From positions 62,001-126,000 of the forward strand of contig NZ_JAESIY010000008.1 of assembly GCF_016757215.1 (NCBI RefSeq): DNA of 64,000 bases, read 5' to 3'. The first letter of the stretch is position 1. Each line of letters opens with the position of its first letter. This DNA is from Fulvivirga sediminis (lineage in GTDB: Bacteria; Bacteroidota; Bacteroidia; Cytophagales; Cyclobacteriaceae). The notes beneath the pieces were generated by a model that saw only the letters and a program-made list of their open reading frames with translations, was not told where the DNA came from and did no database searches. Both the position numbers and the translations under genes were made by a program. Of the stretch, positions 51,451-59,798 are shown one piece after another.

Positions 51451-52944
51451 TTATACAATTACTTCTTTTAAAAATTCTTCAGCTTTGGCCATGTCTTCAT
51501 AAAGAACGCGGTCATCTTCAATAAACGGAACTTTCTGTCTGAAATTGTTCAGAAGGTCTTCCAGATAATCGGATGTTTTTAACGGTCTTCTAAATTCCAT
51601 AGCCTGTGCTGCTGTTATTAATTCAATGGCCAATATACGATATAAGTTGTTTACCACCTTAAATGTTTTCGTTGCAGCGTTGGCCCCCATGCTTACATGG
51701 TCTTCCTGGCCGTTAGATGACACGATGGAGTCAGTAGAAGAAGGGGTGCAATATTGCTTATTTTGACTCACTATAGAGGCAGCAGTATACTGAGGTATCA
51801 TTAAACCGGAATTAATACCAGGGTTCGCTACCAGATAATTAGGTAGATCTCTTGAACCTGAAATGAGTTGGAAAGTGCGCCTTTCTGAAATGCTGCCCAG
51901 TTCTGACAAGGCCATGCTCAGGAAGTCTAGCGGCAAGGCTAATGGCTGACCATGAAAATTACCTGCAGAGATGATTTCATCAGAATCAGGAAATACGTTA
52001 GGATTATCAGTAACGCCATTGATTTCTGTTAGGAATATGTCTTTTACATAAAATATGGCGTCAGCACTGGCGCCATGTACTTGTGGTATACATCTAAAAG
52101 AATAGGGATCTTGCACATGTTTTTTGGCCTGAAGTATTATTTCGCTGCCTTCCAATAATTCTCTGAATATTTGGGCAACTAAAATTTGTCCTTTTTGAGG
52201 TCTTATCTGATGCACTTTAGCGCTGAAAGGCTCTATTCGGCCATCGAACGCATCTAATGAGATAGCTCCTATGATATTGGCTAGTTCAAAGAGTCTTTCA
52301 GAATGCATGAGACACCAAATGCCAAAAGCACTCATTAGCTGAGTGCCATTGAGTAGAGCCAAGCCTTCTTTGGCTTTAAATGTAATGGGGGAGAAGCCTA
52401 GTTTCTGGTTAATAGCCGCTCCTGAAAGTCTTTCTCCTTTGTATATAACCTCTCCTAAGCCGATAAGAGGTAGGGAGAGGTGTGCCAGAGGTGCCAAGTC
52501 ACCACTAGCCCCTAAAGAGCCCATTTCATAAACTACCGGGCATATATCATGATTAAAGAAGTCTATTAAACGCTTCACTGTGATCAGTTGAACCCCAGAA
52601 TGCCCATATGCCAATGACTGCACCTTGAGTAGCAACATGAGCTTTACTATTTCAGGATTTACTTCTGCCCCTGTGCCGCAAGCATGAGATTTCACAAGAT
52701 TTTCCTGCAGTCGGCTTAGCTCTTCTTTGGGGATATGCTTATTGTATAAAGAGCCAAAGCCAGTGTTAATACCATAAACCGGATCAGATGACGATTTTAT
52801 CTTTTCATCCAGGTAGTTTCTGCATTTTGTGATTTTCTGCTCTGCTTCAGGTGAAAGGGCTAAAGAGTATCCTTCTGAGATAATCTCCTGAATACTCTCC
52901 AGCGAAAGGGGTTCATCTGAAATATAATGGACTTTGTTATTCAT
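51451..52944 (-). CDS. hutH: Histidine ammonia-lyase
   Basis: Deaminates L-histidine to urocanate. The tripeptide Ala-Ser-Gly that forms the MIO electrophile is in GASGDLAPLAHL near residue 144. YGINTGFG, NGTQLMSAFG and the C-terminal QEDHVSMG are also present. Its 497 residues are normal. Other hut genes are not in the window. It overlaps hisS by 8 bases, joining histidine breakdown to histidyl-tRNA synthesis on one message. Tyrosine or phenylalanine lyase activity is less likely given the family features. Confidence 0.93.
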   Translation of the reverse strand: MNNKVHYISDEPLSLESIQEIISEGYSLALSPEAEQKITKCRNYLDEKIKSSSDPVYGINTGFGSLYNKHIPKEELSRLQENLVKSHACGTGAEVNPEIVKLMLLLKVQSLAYGHSGVQLITVKRLIDFFNHDICPVVYEMGSLGASGDLAPLAHLSLPLIGLGEVIYKGERLSGAAINQKLGFSPITFKAKEGLALLNGTQLMSAFGIWCLMHSERLFELANIIGAISLDAFDGRIEPFSAKVHQIRPQKGQILVAQIFRELLEGSEIILQAKKHVQDPYSFRCIPQVHGASADAIFYVKDIFLTEINGVTDNPNVFPDSDEIISAGNFHGQPLALPLDFLSMALSELGSISERRTFQLISGSRDLPNYLVANPGINSGLMIPQYTAASIVSQNKQYCTPSSTDSIVSSNGQEDHVSMGANAATKTFKVVNNLYRILAIELITAAQAMEFRRPLKTSDYLEDLLNNFRQKVPFIEDDRVLYEDMAKAEEFLKEVIV

Positions 52945-54313
52945 TATGCCCAGTGATTTTATCTATAATAGCATCTAAAGCAAGTTGATCTTGCTGGCCG
53001 CTAGCCATGCTCTTCAGGGTAAGATTGCCTGAAGCCATTTCATCTGAACCTATTACTATAGTGTAAGCTATATTTTTTTTATCAGCATAGGTAAATTGCT
53101 TTTTAGGCTTAGCTTTATCTGGGTATATCTCTGATTTAATACCCGCTTTCCTCAATTGATTAAGTACAGATAAACCATACTTTTTAGTCTCTTCATCGAA
53201 GTGAACGATTAAAGCTTCTGTAGAAGTAGTGGCATCAGTAGGGAAAAGGTTAAGTTCTTCCAATACATCATAAATACGATCTACGCCAAAAGAGAAGCCT
53301 ACGCCTGAAAGCCCCTTTAAACCAAATACTCCGGTAAGATCATCATAACGACCACCTCCGCTTACACTGCCGATGCTTACATTGTTAACCTTCACCTCAA
53401 AAATAGATCCGGTGTAGTAGCTCAGCCCTCTGGCTAGAGAAACATCGAAATCAATGTGGTTATTATCTAACTCAAATGATTTTAAAGTTTCTAATATTTC
53501 CTCAAGATCATTAAGGCCTTTTTTACCGCTTTCAGAGTCTTTAAATATATCTTTTAATTTGGCTATTTTCTCTTCAATACTGCCAGAAAGCTCCAGAATA
53601 GGTACGGATTTTTGAGCAGCCTCAGCGGAGATGCCTCTATCTTCCATTTCTTTTAGTACCTTTTCCAGGCCGATTTTGTCTAGTTTATCGATGGCCACAC
53701 AGAATTCACTTTCTTTTCCTTCCGCCCCGATGGCTTCGGTGATACCTTTTAATATCTGTCGGTGGTTTATTTTTATATTATAATCGGTAATGCCCAGCTG
53801 AGCAAAAACCTCATTGATCATTAAAATAATCTCTGACTCACAGATCAGTGATTCTGTTCCTACCACATCAGCATCGCACTGATAGAATTCTCTATATCGA
53901 CCTCTTTGAGGTTTGTCTGCTCTCCAAACAGGCTGTATTTGATATCTTTTGAAAGGTAAAGCCAAATCATGCTGATTCATAACCACGTAGCGCGCAAAGG
54001 GTACGGTAAGGTCATATCTAAGGCCTTTTTCTGAAATCTTTGGAAGTAGTGATTTACTGCCTCCTGAAATTTCTTCTTCAGAGGCTTTAGAAAGGTAGTC
54101 TCCTGAGTTAAGTACTTTAAATAATAGCTGATCTCCTTCATCTCCGTACTTGCCTGTGAGTACAGAAAGATTTTCCATAGTAGGAGTTTCTAAAGGCATA
54201 AAACCATACTTTTCAAATACAGTTTTTATAGCTTTGAATATAAAATTTCTTTTGGCCATCTGCTGTGGTCCAAAATCTCTTGTTCCTTTGGGTATAGTAG
54301 GCTTTTGACTCAT
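52937..54313 (-). CDS. hisS: Histidyl-tRNA synthetase
   Basis: A class II aminoacyl-tRNA synthetase charging tRNA-His. The N-terminus reads IPKGTRDFGPQQM. Motif 2 is in FYQCDADVVG and motif 3 in GVGFSFGVDRIYD. The histidine A signature is LARGLSYYTGSIFEV. A C-terminal anticodon-binding domain follows (about 370-458). I start at ATG 54313 (458 residues); the frame's longer ATG adds eight untypical residues. It is followed by hutH in an overlapping arrangement. Confidence 0.95.
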   Translation of the reverse strand: MSQKPTIPKGTRDFGPQQMAKRNFIFKAIKTVFEKYGFMPLETPTMENLSVLTGKYGDEGDQLLFKVLNSGDYLSKASEEEISGGSKSLLPKISEKGLRYDLTVPFARYVVMNQHDLALPFKRYQIQPVWRADKPQRGRYREFYQCDADVVGTESLICESEIILMINEVFAQLGITDYNIKINHRQILKGITEAIGAEGKESEFCVAIDKLDKIGLEKVLKEMEDRGISAEAAQKSVPILELSGSIEEKIAKLKDIFKDSESGKKGLNDLEEILETLKSFELDNNHIDFDVSLARGLSYYTGSIFEVKVNNVSIGSVSGGGRYDDLTGVFGLKGLSGVGFSFGVDRIYDVLEELNLFPTDATTSTEALIVHFDEETKKYGLSVLNQLRKAGIKSEIYPDKAKPKKQFTYADKKNIAYTIVIGSDEMASGNLTLKSMASGQQDQLALDAIIDKITGHNE

Positions 54314-54417
54314 GAGGGCAAAACTACGAAAAAGCATTTAATTGAGGCGTAGTATTTGAATTGGAGGTAATTTGAAATTATTTTATCAAGTATGTTTTAT
54401 ATTCTAATCTATTCTTC

Positions 54418-54425
54418 TAACTTTG
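54418..54425 (+). promoter_or_regulatory. -7 promoter box of the small basic protein gene
   Basis: TAACTTTG matches TAnnTTTG and puts the transcript start about 25 bases before ATG 54456. This argues against the longer frame that begins at 54423. Confidence 0.4.
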
Positions 54426-54455
54426 CAACCTCTTTTGACAAAAATATATTCGGAA

Positions 54456-54650
54456 ATGGCAGTTACCAGACTTAAAAGAAAAGCAAAAAGAAATAAAGTA
54501 AAGTCTAAAGTTAGACAAGAGACTATTCAAAGACTTAACACAAAGCCTGTAATCAAGAGTGTAGATGTAGAGCAGATAAAAGAAGAGTTTGCTAAAGGTT
54601 CTAAAACTGCTAAGGCTAAGAAAGAAGCTAAAGCTGAAAAAGAAGACTAA
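54456..54650 (+). CDS. Small basic conserved-type protein of unknown function
   Basis: A 64-residue, lysine/arginine-rich protein (MAVTRLKRKAKRNKVKSKV ...) with a helical middle (VDVEQIKEEF) and an Ala/Lys/Glu-rich tail. It looks like a ribosome- or RNA-associated protein in composition, but I cannot name a family. It has its own -7 box and strong terminator, which indicates an independently expressed, abundant product. It is divergent from hisS, about 140 bases apart. Confidence 0.7.
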   Translation: MAVTRLKRKAKRNKVKSKVRQETIQRLNTKPVIKSVDVEQIKEEFAKGSKTAKAKKEAKAEKED

Positions 54651-54669
54651 TCTTTATTTAAAATATCAA

Positions 54670-54704
54670 AAAGAGGCCATCTCATACTAGAGATGGCTTT
54701 TTTT
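54670..54704. terminator. Intrinsic terminator between small basic protein and phosphoesterase
   Basis: An 8-bp stem (GCCATCTC / GAGATGGC) with a 6-base loop and seven T follows the small gene. It also faces the end of the convergent phosphoesterase gene. Confidence 0.85.
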
Positions 54705-54708
54705 GTGT

Positions 54709-55218
54709 TTAAGATTGTTGGATCTTCCCTTTTTTGCCAAGCTCTATTACCTGCATATTCTTTACGGCTTTCTCTTCAATATCAAACCTCATAATGGTTT
54801 TTACTTGATGGAAGCCATGTATTCCGGCTGCTCCGGGGTTGATAAAGATTAAGTTGTTTAGCTTAGGGTCTCGCATTACCTTTAATATGTGTGAATGTCC
54901 GCATATAAACATATCAGGTGGATCTTGTTGTAGTAGTGGTCGCATGGTAGGATTATATCTGGGCGGATAACCTCCTATGTGAGTCATCCAAATGTTAAGC
55001 CCTTCACATTCAAATCTTTGGTGTTCCGGACAGGAAGCTCTAATGATTTTGTCGTCAATGTTTCCATACACGGCTCTTACAGGTTTAAATTCCTGAAGTG
55101 GTTCTAACACGCCGCTGCCAATGTCTCCTGCATGCCATATTTCATCGCATTCTGCAAAATGCTCAAAAACCTTAGGATCAAGATGGGTATGGGTGTCAGA
55201 AATTAGTCCTATTCTCAT
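54709..55218 (-). CDS. YfcE/MJ0936-family metallophosphoesterase
   Basis: A calcineurin-like phosphoesterase with the metal motifs ISDTHTH, HAGDIGS, GNIDD and CGHSH in order. Proteins of this size hydrolyse phosphodiesters in vitro, and the cellular substrate is usually unknown. I prefer the ATG at 55218 (MRIGLISDTH, 169 residues); the ATG five codons upstream is possible. It is transcribed alone. Confidence 0.9.
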   Translation of the reverse strand: MRIGLISDTHTHLDPKVFEHFAECDEIWHAGDIGSGVLEPLQEFKPVRAVYGNIDDKIIRASCPEHQRFECEGLNIWMTHIGGYPPRYNPTMRPLLQQDPPDMFICGHSHILKVMRDPKLNNLIFINPGAAGIHGFHQVKTIMRFDIEEKAVKNMQVIELGKKGKIQQS

Positions 55219-55435
55219 AAGTGGTCTGTTCAATAATATCTAATGGAGGTCTATAAACCGATTCAAATAGACTTTTGGTGTAAAGCTAAAGCCAAATAAG
55301 GTAAAGGTTGTAGGTTAGTATTCTTTAGGTGTAAACAATTTTCCTTATTCTTGTGTAGATATCAAAGCTTGGAAGGAAAGGAATGATAGCTTTTTTTTAT
55401 AATGCCGTTTAAAATAACACTTAAAAATAAAATTA

Positions 55436-55993
55436 ATGTCACTTACACCATCAAATATGCTTCCTTTAGGAACGTCTGCTCCTAATTTCAATCTAATAGA
55501 TGTGGTTTCAGAACGTATGATTACTTTAGATGATGTGAAATCTGAAGTGGCTACTGTGGTTATGTTCATTTGCAATCACTGCCCTTACGTTAAGCATATA
55601 CAATCTGAGTTGGTGAAGATTGCTGAAGATTATATTCCAGAAGGCATTTCATTTGTGGCCATCAGCTCTAATGATGTAGAGAACTATCCGGAAGATTCTC
55701 CTGAGTTAATGAAGACACTCGCAAGGCAGTGGGGGTACCCTTTTCCTTATTTGTATGATGAAACACAGGCTGTAGCAAAGGCCTATGATGCTGCTTGTAC
55801 TCCTGATTTTTATGTTTTTGACGGTTCTTTGGAGCTGGTATATAGAGGGCAGCTGGATGATAGCAGGCCTGGAAATGAAAAGGAGCTTACGGGTAAAGAT
55901 TTGAGAAATACCTTAGATGATATTATCAAGGGAAATCCTGTTTCTGAAGAGCAGTGGCCTAGCCAAGGGTGTAATATTAAGTGGAAGAAGTAA
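55436..55993 (+). CDS. Thioredoxin-fold protein, AhpC/TSA type
   Basis: A 185-residue cytoplasmic thioredoxin-like protein with the redox motif CNHC in VMFICNHCPYVKHIQSEL, the cis-proline region ACTPDFYVFD and an APNFNLIDVVSE N-terminus as in peroxiredoxin/resA-like proteins. No signal peptide is present. It probably reduces disulfides or peroxides; the partner is not known. About 40 bases separate it from the following lipoprotein gene. Confidence 0.87.
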   Translation: MSLTPSNMLPLGTSAPNFNLIDVVSERMITLDDVKSEVATVVMFICNHCPYVKHIQSELVKIAEDYIPEGISFVAISSNDVENYPEDSPELMKTLARQWGYPFPYLYDETQAVAKAYDAACTPDFYVFDGSLELVYRGQLDDSRPGNEKELTGKDLRNTLDDIIKGNPVSEEQWPSQGCNIKWKK

Positions 55994-56035
55994 AAGCTAA
56001 AAAGTGAGTTAGTACGTAGGTATTACAAAAAGTAA

Positions 56036-56749
56036 ATGCGTACTACTATGTTTTTAGGTATAATCCTTCTAACTTTTATTGCTTGCACTAGTGATAATGA
56101 CATGACTTTTACAGCATCAAATCCAGCAGGAGATACTTTAAATCAATCCCTTACCTTTTTGGCTTTGGGAGACTCTTATACTATTGGTGAGAGTGTATCA
56201 GAAGCTCAAAGATGGCCGGTGCAGTTGGTAAATGCGATAAATGCAAAAGGTTTTCATCATTCCTTCGAGCAGCCTAATGTTGTGGCTCGTACTGGCTGGA
56301 CCACTCAAGAATTGCAAGAGGGAATAGCCGCTCATAACCTAAATAAAGATTATGACCTGGTTTCTTTATTAATAGGTGTCAATAATCAATATAGAGGGCA
56401 AAGTGTATCTACCTATCAGGCTGAGTTCAGAACTTTATTGCAGCAGGCTATAGGGTTTGCAGGTGGACGTATAGATCATGTGATCGTTTTATCTATTCCT
56501 GATTATGGGTATACACCGTTTGGGGCCAATAAAAAGGAAGAGATATCAAAGGCTATTGATGATTATAATGCTGTGAATGAAAAAATAACGGATGAGTTAG
56601 GAGTTAGGTATTATGACATAACTCCTATTTCCCGCACAGATGATCCTCATATGGTGGCAGGCGACGGCTTACACCCTTCTGGAAAGCAGTATGAAGCTTG
56701 GGTGGAGCTGATTTTAACTGATTTCCGTCTTCAAAAGTGGTTTGAATAG
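56036..56749 (+). CDS. SGNH/GDSL hydrolase lipoprotein
   Basis: A 237-residue esterase-type lipoprotein (lipobox ILLTFIAC, Cys 17). The nucleophile serine is in LALGDSYTIGE (block I), the block III asparagine is in LIGVNNQYRG, and the Asp-x-x-His dyad is in DGLHPSG near the C-terminus. It would cleave acyl or acetyl esters in the envelope; the substrate is unknown. It is convergent with the EamA gene 8 bases downstream. Confidence 0.9.
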   Translation: MRTTMFLGIILLTFIACTSDNDMTFTASNPAGDTLNQSLTFLALGDSYTIGESVSEAQRWPVQLVNAINAKGFHHSFEQPNVVARTGWTTQELQEGIAAHNLNKDYDLVSLLIGVNNQYRGQSVSTYQAEFRTLLQQAIGFAGGRIDHVIVLSIPDYGYTPFGANKKEEISKAIDDYNAVNEKITDELGVRYYDITPISRTDDPHMVAGDGLHPSGKQYEAWVELILTDFRLQKWFE

Positions 56750-56757
56750 CCTTTTAT

Positions 56758-57624
56758 TTAGCTGGTTTTCTTGGTTCTAGTACTTTCTATAATCACGGTA
56801 GTAAGGATTAAAGCTCCTCCGATTATGGTGGTGCTTTGTGGGACTTCATTAAGAAAAAGAAAGCCTAATAGTATTCCATAAATGGGCTGGGTTCCACTAA
56901 TAATGCTTACTGTAGTAACTGAAAATTTCTTTAAGCTAGAAACAAAAAGTGTATGACCTATGGCGGTGGTAATCAGAGCTAAAGCTACTGTAGCTTTCCA
57001 TTCTGTTTGTATGGTGGTGATGTCGTAAAAAAAGAAAACGGGCCACAGTACACACGCTATTATGATAATCTGATATAGCATAAGGGTAGTGCCTGCATAG
57101 CGTTCTACTTTTTTCTTTAAAAGCAGGTTTCTTAAGGTGTAAAATATGGAAGAGGCTACTCCGAATATTATACCAAGTGTTGTGTCGTTTTCAAGATTAA
57201 ATTCTGGCGCTAAAAAGTATATTCCTATTAATACCAGTAGGGCTAATAAAATGTGAGTAAGTTCAAATTTTGTTTTTAATATGATGGGTTCTAAAAACGC
57301 CGTGATTACCGGATAAGTAAAAAGTGATAACATGCCAATAGCTACGTTAGAAAGCTTTAAGGCATAGAAATAGGTGAGCCAGTGTGCTCCCATAAGCAGA
57401 CTGGCAATAATTAATGACCAGCCGTCATGAGCCCAGTTGATTTTAATATTTACCTTTTTCCATTTACAAAAAGTATAAAGAAAAGCGGCTCCTAGTATAC
57501 ATCGCCACCAAATGGTAGCAGCTGGAGTCATATCTATATACCTGCCTAATGCACCGGATGTGCTCATGATGATCATGGTTACATTGAGCATTAGTAGATT
57601 TTGTAAATGTGTTTTTTCTTTCAA
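56758..57624 (-). CDS. EamA/DMT-family transporter
   Basis: A ten-helix inner-membrane protein of 288 residues with two internally related EamA halves (first half from MLNVTMIIMSTSGALGRY, second from IIFGVASSIFYTLRNLLLKK). Members export or exchange amino acids, nucleotide precursors or other small metabolites; the substrate here is unknown. It overlaps the preceding EEP-family gene by 4 bases. Confidence 0.88.
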   Translation of the reverse strand: MKEKTHLQNLLMLNVTMIIMSTSGALGRYIDMTPAATIWWRCILGAAFLYTFCKWKKVNIKINWAHDGWSLIIASLLMGAHWLTYFYALKLSNVAIGMLSLFTYPVITAFLEPIILKTKFELTHILLALLVLIGIYFLAPEFNLENDTTLGIIFGVASSIFYTLRNLLLKKKVERYAGTTLMLYQIIIIACVLWPVFFFYDITTIQTEWKATVALALITTAIGHTLFVSSLKKFSVTTVSIISGTQPIYGILLGFLFLNEVPQSTTIIGGALILTTVIIESTRTKKTS

Positions 57625-58556
57625 AGCGAGGAAATTAATAAATCTATAGTAATAGGGTAATGGTCTGAGCCTACATCAGGCCCAACACTTCTGTTGATAG
57701 TAATTATATCATCTGAAGTAAGGCAATGATCTAAAGGAATGCTAAATGGCCAGCCCCATGTGGGCCAAGTGGGTTGTATGCCGAAGCCAGCACGTGTATC
57801 TTTTAGATGTCCTTGCTCCAATAAATTATCAAAATGATAGCAGTAAGGAGTTAGATTTAAATCGCCAATGACGATTAGATTTTTAAGTTTGGCGCCTAGA
57901 GCGCCTATTTCATTTAGCTGCTTACTTCTTATAGTATATTTGGAGGATGAGATGGGTGGTGGAGGGTGAGTGGCCAAGAGGTAAACTTCTTCATTGTTGA
58001 TTAAAAAAGAGCAGAGCAGGGAGGGAATTCCTGCTTGATTCAGGGTTAAGGTCTTGGTAGAGTTTAGCTTAGTCTTTGAAAATATGGCAATACCAAAGTT
58101 GTCTATGCGCGGAACAGCGTACTGAAAACTATAATCTTTTAAGGTGTTTTTTAAGCCTTGTTGCCAATGTTCCTGAAACTCTTCCATTACCAGTATATCA
58201 GGCTTTACCTTGTTAATGTAGCTCTCTACTTGGGTGTAGTTATGATTGCTCGAAAGTAGATTAATGCTGGTTACTCTAAGGTTTCCGAGGTTAATGTTGT
58301 CGTAAGATGAAGCAGAGTAGGAAGGCAGGATGGCTAGTAGATTGGGGATAAAAAACACCATACATATAAGTGCTAATATCCGCTTTTTGATTAATGTCAA
58401 TCCTATTATTGCAATCAAAAGACTGAATGTGTATTGTAACTTAAAGCTTGTGAAGAGTTCGAAAAACCAATGGAAGCGTCCTAAAAAGCCTAGGGTAGTA
58501 GCTATAATTAACATTACAGCGCCCCATTGCAATACGAAGCGTAATATTTTTTTCAT
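57621..58556 (-). CDS. Membrane-anchored endonuclease/exonuclease/phosphatase-family hydrolase
   Basis: A 311-residue protein with three N-terminal hydrophobic segments (about 8-80) and an EEP domain with LVMEEFQEHW, IGDLNLTPYC and the C-terminal GSDHYPI. This matches the DNase I/sphingomyelinase-like fold. Membrane anchoring with the catalytic domain outside suggests action on lipid or nucleic-acid phosphodiesters in the envelope, but the substrate cannot be read. It overlaps the EamA gene by 4 bases. Confidence 0.88.
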   Translation of the reverse strand: MKKILRFVLQWGAVMLIIATTLGFLGRFHWFFELFTSFKLQYTFSLLIAIIGLTLIKKRILALICMVFFIPNLLAILPSYSASSYDNINLGNLRVTSINLLSSNHNYTQVESYINKVKPDILVMEEFQEHWQQGLKNTLKDYSFQYAVPRIDNFGIAIFSKTKLNSTKTLTLNQAGIPSLLCSFLINNEEVYLLATHPPPPISSSKYTIRSKQLNEIGALGAKLKNLIVIGDLNLTPYCYHFDNLLEQGHLKDTRAGFGIQPTWPTWGWPFSIPLDHCLTSDDIITINRSVGPDVGSDHYPITIDLLISSL

Positions 58557-58638
58557 GGAGGCGTAAATTTCTTTTCAAAGAAAAGAATTAAAAGGCTTTT
58601 TAAGAAAATTTCGGGTAATAGCTTTTCTTAATATTTTA

Positions 58639-59016
58639 TTATCGGATAGGAGAGGTGACCCACCATGTATTTCCAAAAGGATCTTGAATGCCACAAGTAC
58701 GGCCATACTTTTGATTCGACAGTGGCATAACGGAGCTGGCTCCCAGATTCATAGCTTTTTTAAAAGTAATGTCGGCATCTTTAACCCAAATAAACATACC
58801 AGCATTTTCAGTTTTGAAATTTTCTGTGCTGTTAGCATACATGATAGTACTGTCTCCAATGGTTATTTCGGCATGCATAATTACGTCGCTACTCTCTCGC
58901 ATTATTTCTACCTTTTCTTTTGCGTTAAAAACTTCTATCATAAATGCCTTAAAAGCTGCTGCATCTTTCACTATGAGGTAAGGCATTACCGTATTGTAAC
59001 CTTCAGGAATTTTCAT
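58639..59016 (-). CDS. VOC-family (glyoxalase/PhnB-like) protein
   Basis: A 125-residue vicinal-oxygen-chelate fold protein with the TVMPYLIVKDAAAFKAFMIEVF opening, a repeated beta-alpha-beta-beta-beta half and the DPFGNTWWVTSPI ending typical of PhnB-type proteins. Most members of this group have no assigned reaction. It stands alone next to a long gap. Confidence 0.88.
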   Translation of the reverse strand: MKIPEGYNTVMPYLIVKDAAAFKAFMIEVFNAKEKVEIMRESSDVIMHAEITIGDSTIMYANSTENFKTENAGMFIWVKDADITFKKAMNLGASSVMPLSNQKYGRTCGIQDPFGNTWWVTSPIR

Positions 59017-59798
59017 AGTTAAAATAATTTATTCAGAGTAGATCTGTTTGTGAAATACTATTTTTTCGTTTGTGAATAAATATAATGAAATAGAGGCTAA
59101 GAAGGTTTAATTAAAAGGTTAATTGATGAGGTGGTAAGGAAATGATTGTTTTTTAATAATAGGGAGTGGTATTAGTTTATGCCTGTCCTAAATGAAATCT
59201 GAGGTTTGAATTATCTTCACAGCTCCTTTACTACTACGGAAAATAGTGCAATTAAATGCAGATAAGCAAAGACTGATCACCAAAGCATATAAAGTAAACG
59301 GGAACTTTTATCTTCAGCTTTGTCCTGTGTTGGTCAGCTTGCTGTCCTAAAGTTTTTAGCGAGCTGTAGTGTAGATGCCCGAATAAATCAGTATCTCTGA
59401 ATGGGGTCTGATAGCTGATACTTGATTTAGAAGGTCCTGTCTGATAATCAGGCGATTAAGGTTTTTCGTGGCTGACCGTAATCCATGGGATATATCCTGA
59501 ATTGATGTGTTTTTCACAAAATGATAGAATAGGATAAAACCAGATGTGTCCAGCTATTGAAACCTTTACATCTTTTATCTGTCTGCTTCTCCCTTATCAG
59601 AGCATTAAATAAATCATAATCTATTTTTGTATTATTTAACTAAAAAGTGTTACATTGCTCATGATAGGTTCCTTTTTTCTCTAGCCTTAAGCTTAATGTT
59701 TAAGGATAAGCAAAGACTTCGTTTTTATTTATTTTGGCCGAGATTGAACCCAACTCGAGTAATTCGGGTTTGATTTATCCTTTTTACAATCATTTTTT
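59017..59798. other. 782-base non-coding region with a 14-bp direct repeat
   Basis: No gene, tRNA or terminator is supported. GATAAGCAAAGACT occurs at 59261-59274 and again at 59705-59718. A short dyad, AACCC/GGGTT around an ACTCGAGT palindrome, lies at 59749-59772, just before the LRR gene. It might be a long leader for that gene, or a decayed gene. Confidence 0.4.

Noticed and set aside
58684-59022. 112-codon plus-strand frame opposite the VOC gene
   Set aside because: The minus-strand frame has clear VOC motifs; this one is its shadow.
59215-59350. Possible remnant of a coding region in the gap before the LRR gene
   Set aside because: A frame of about 47 codons between two stops reads plausibly (KIVQLNADKQRLITKAYK) but has no start, no homologue I recognise and no continuation.
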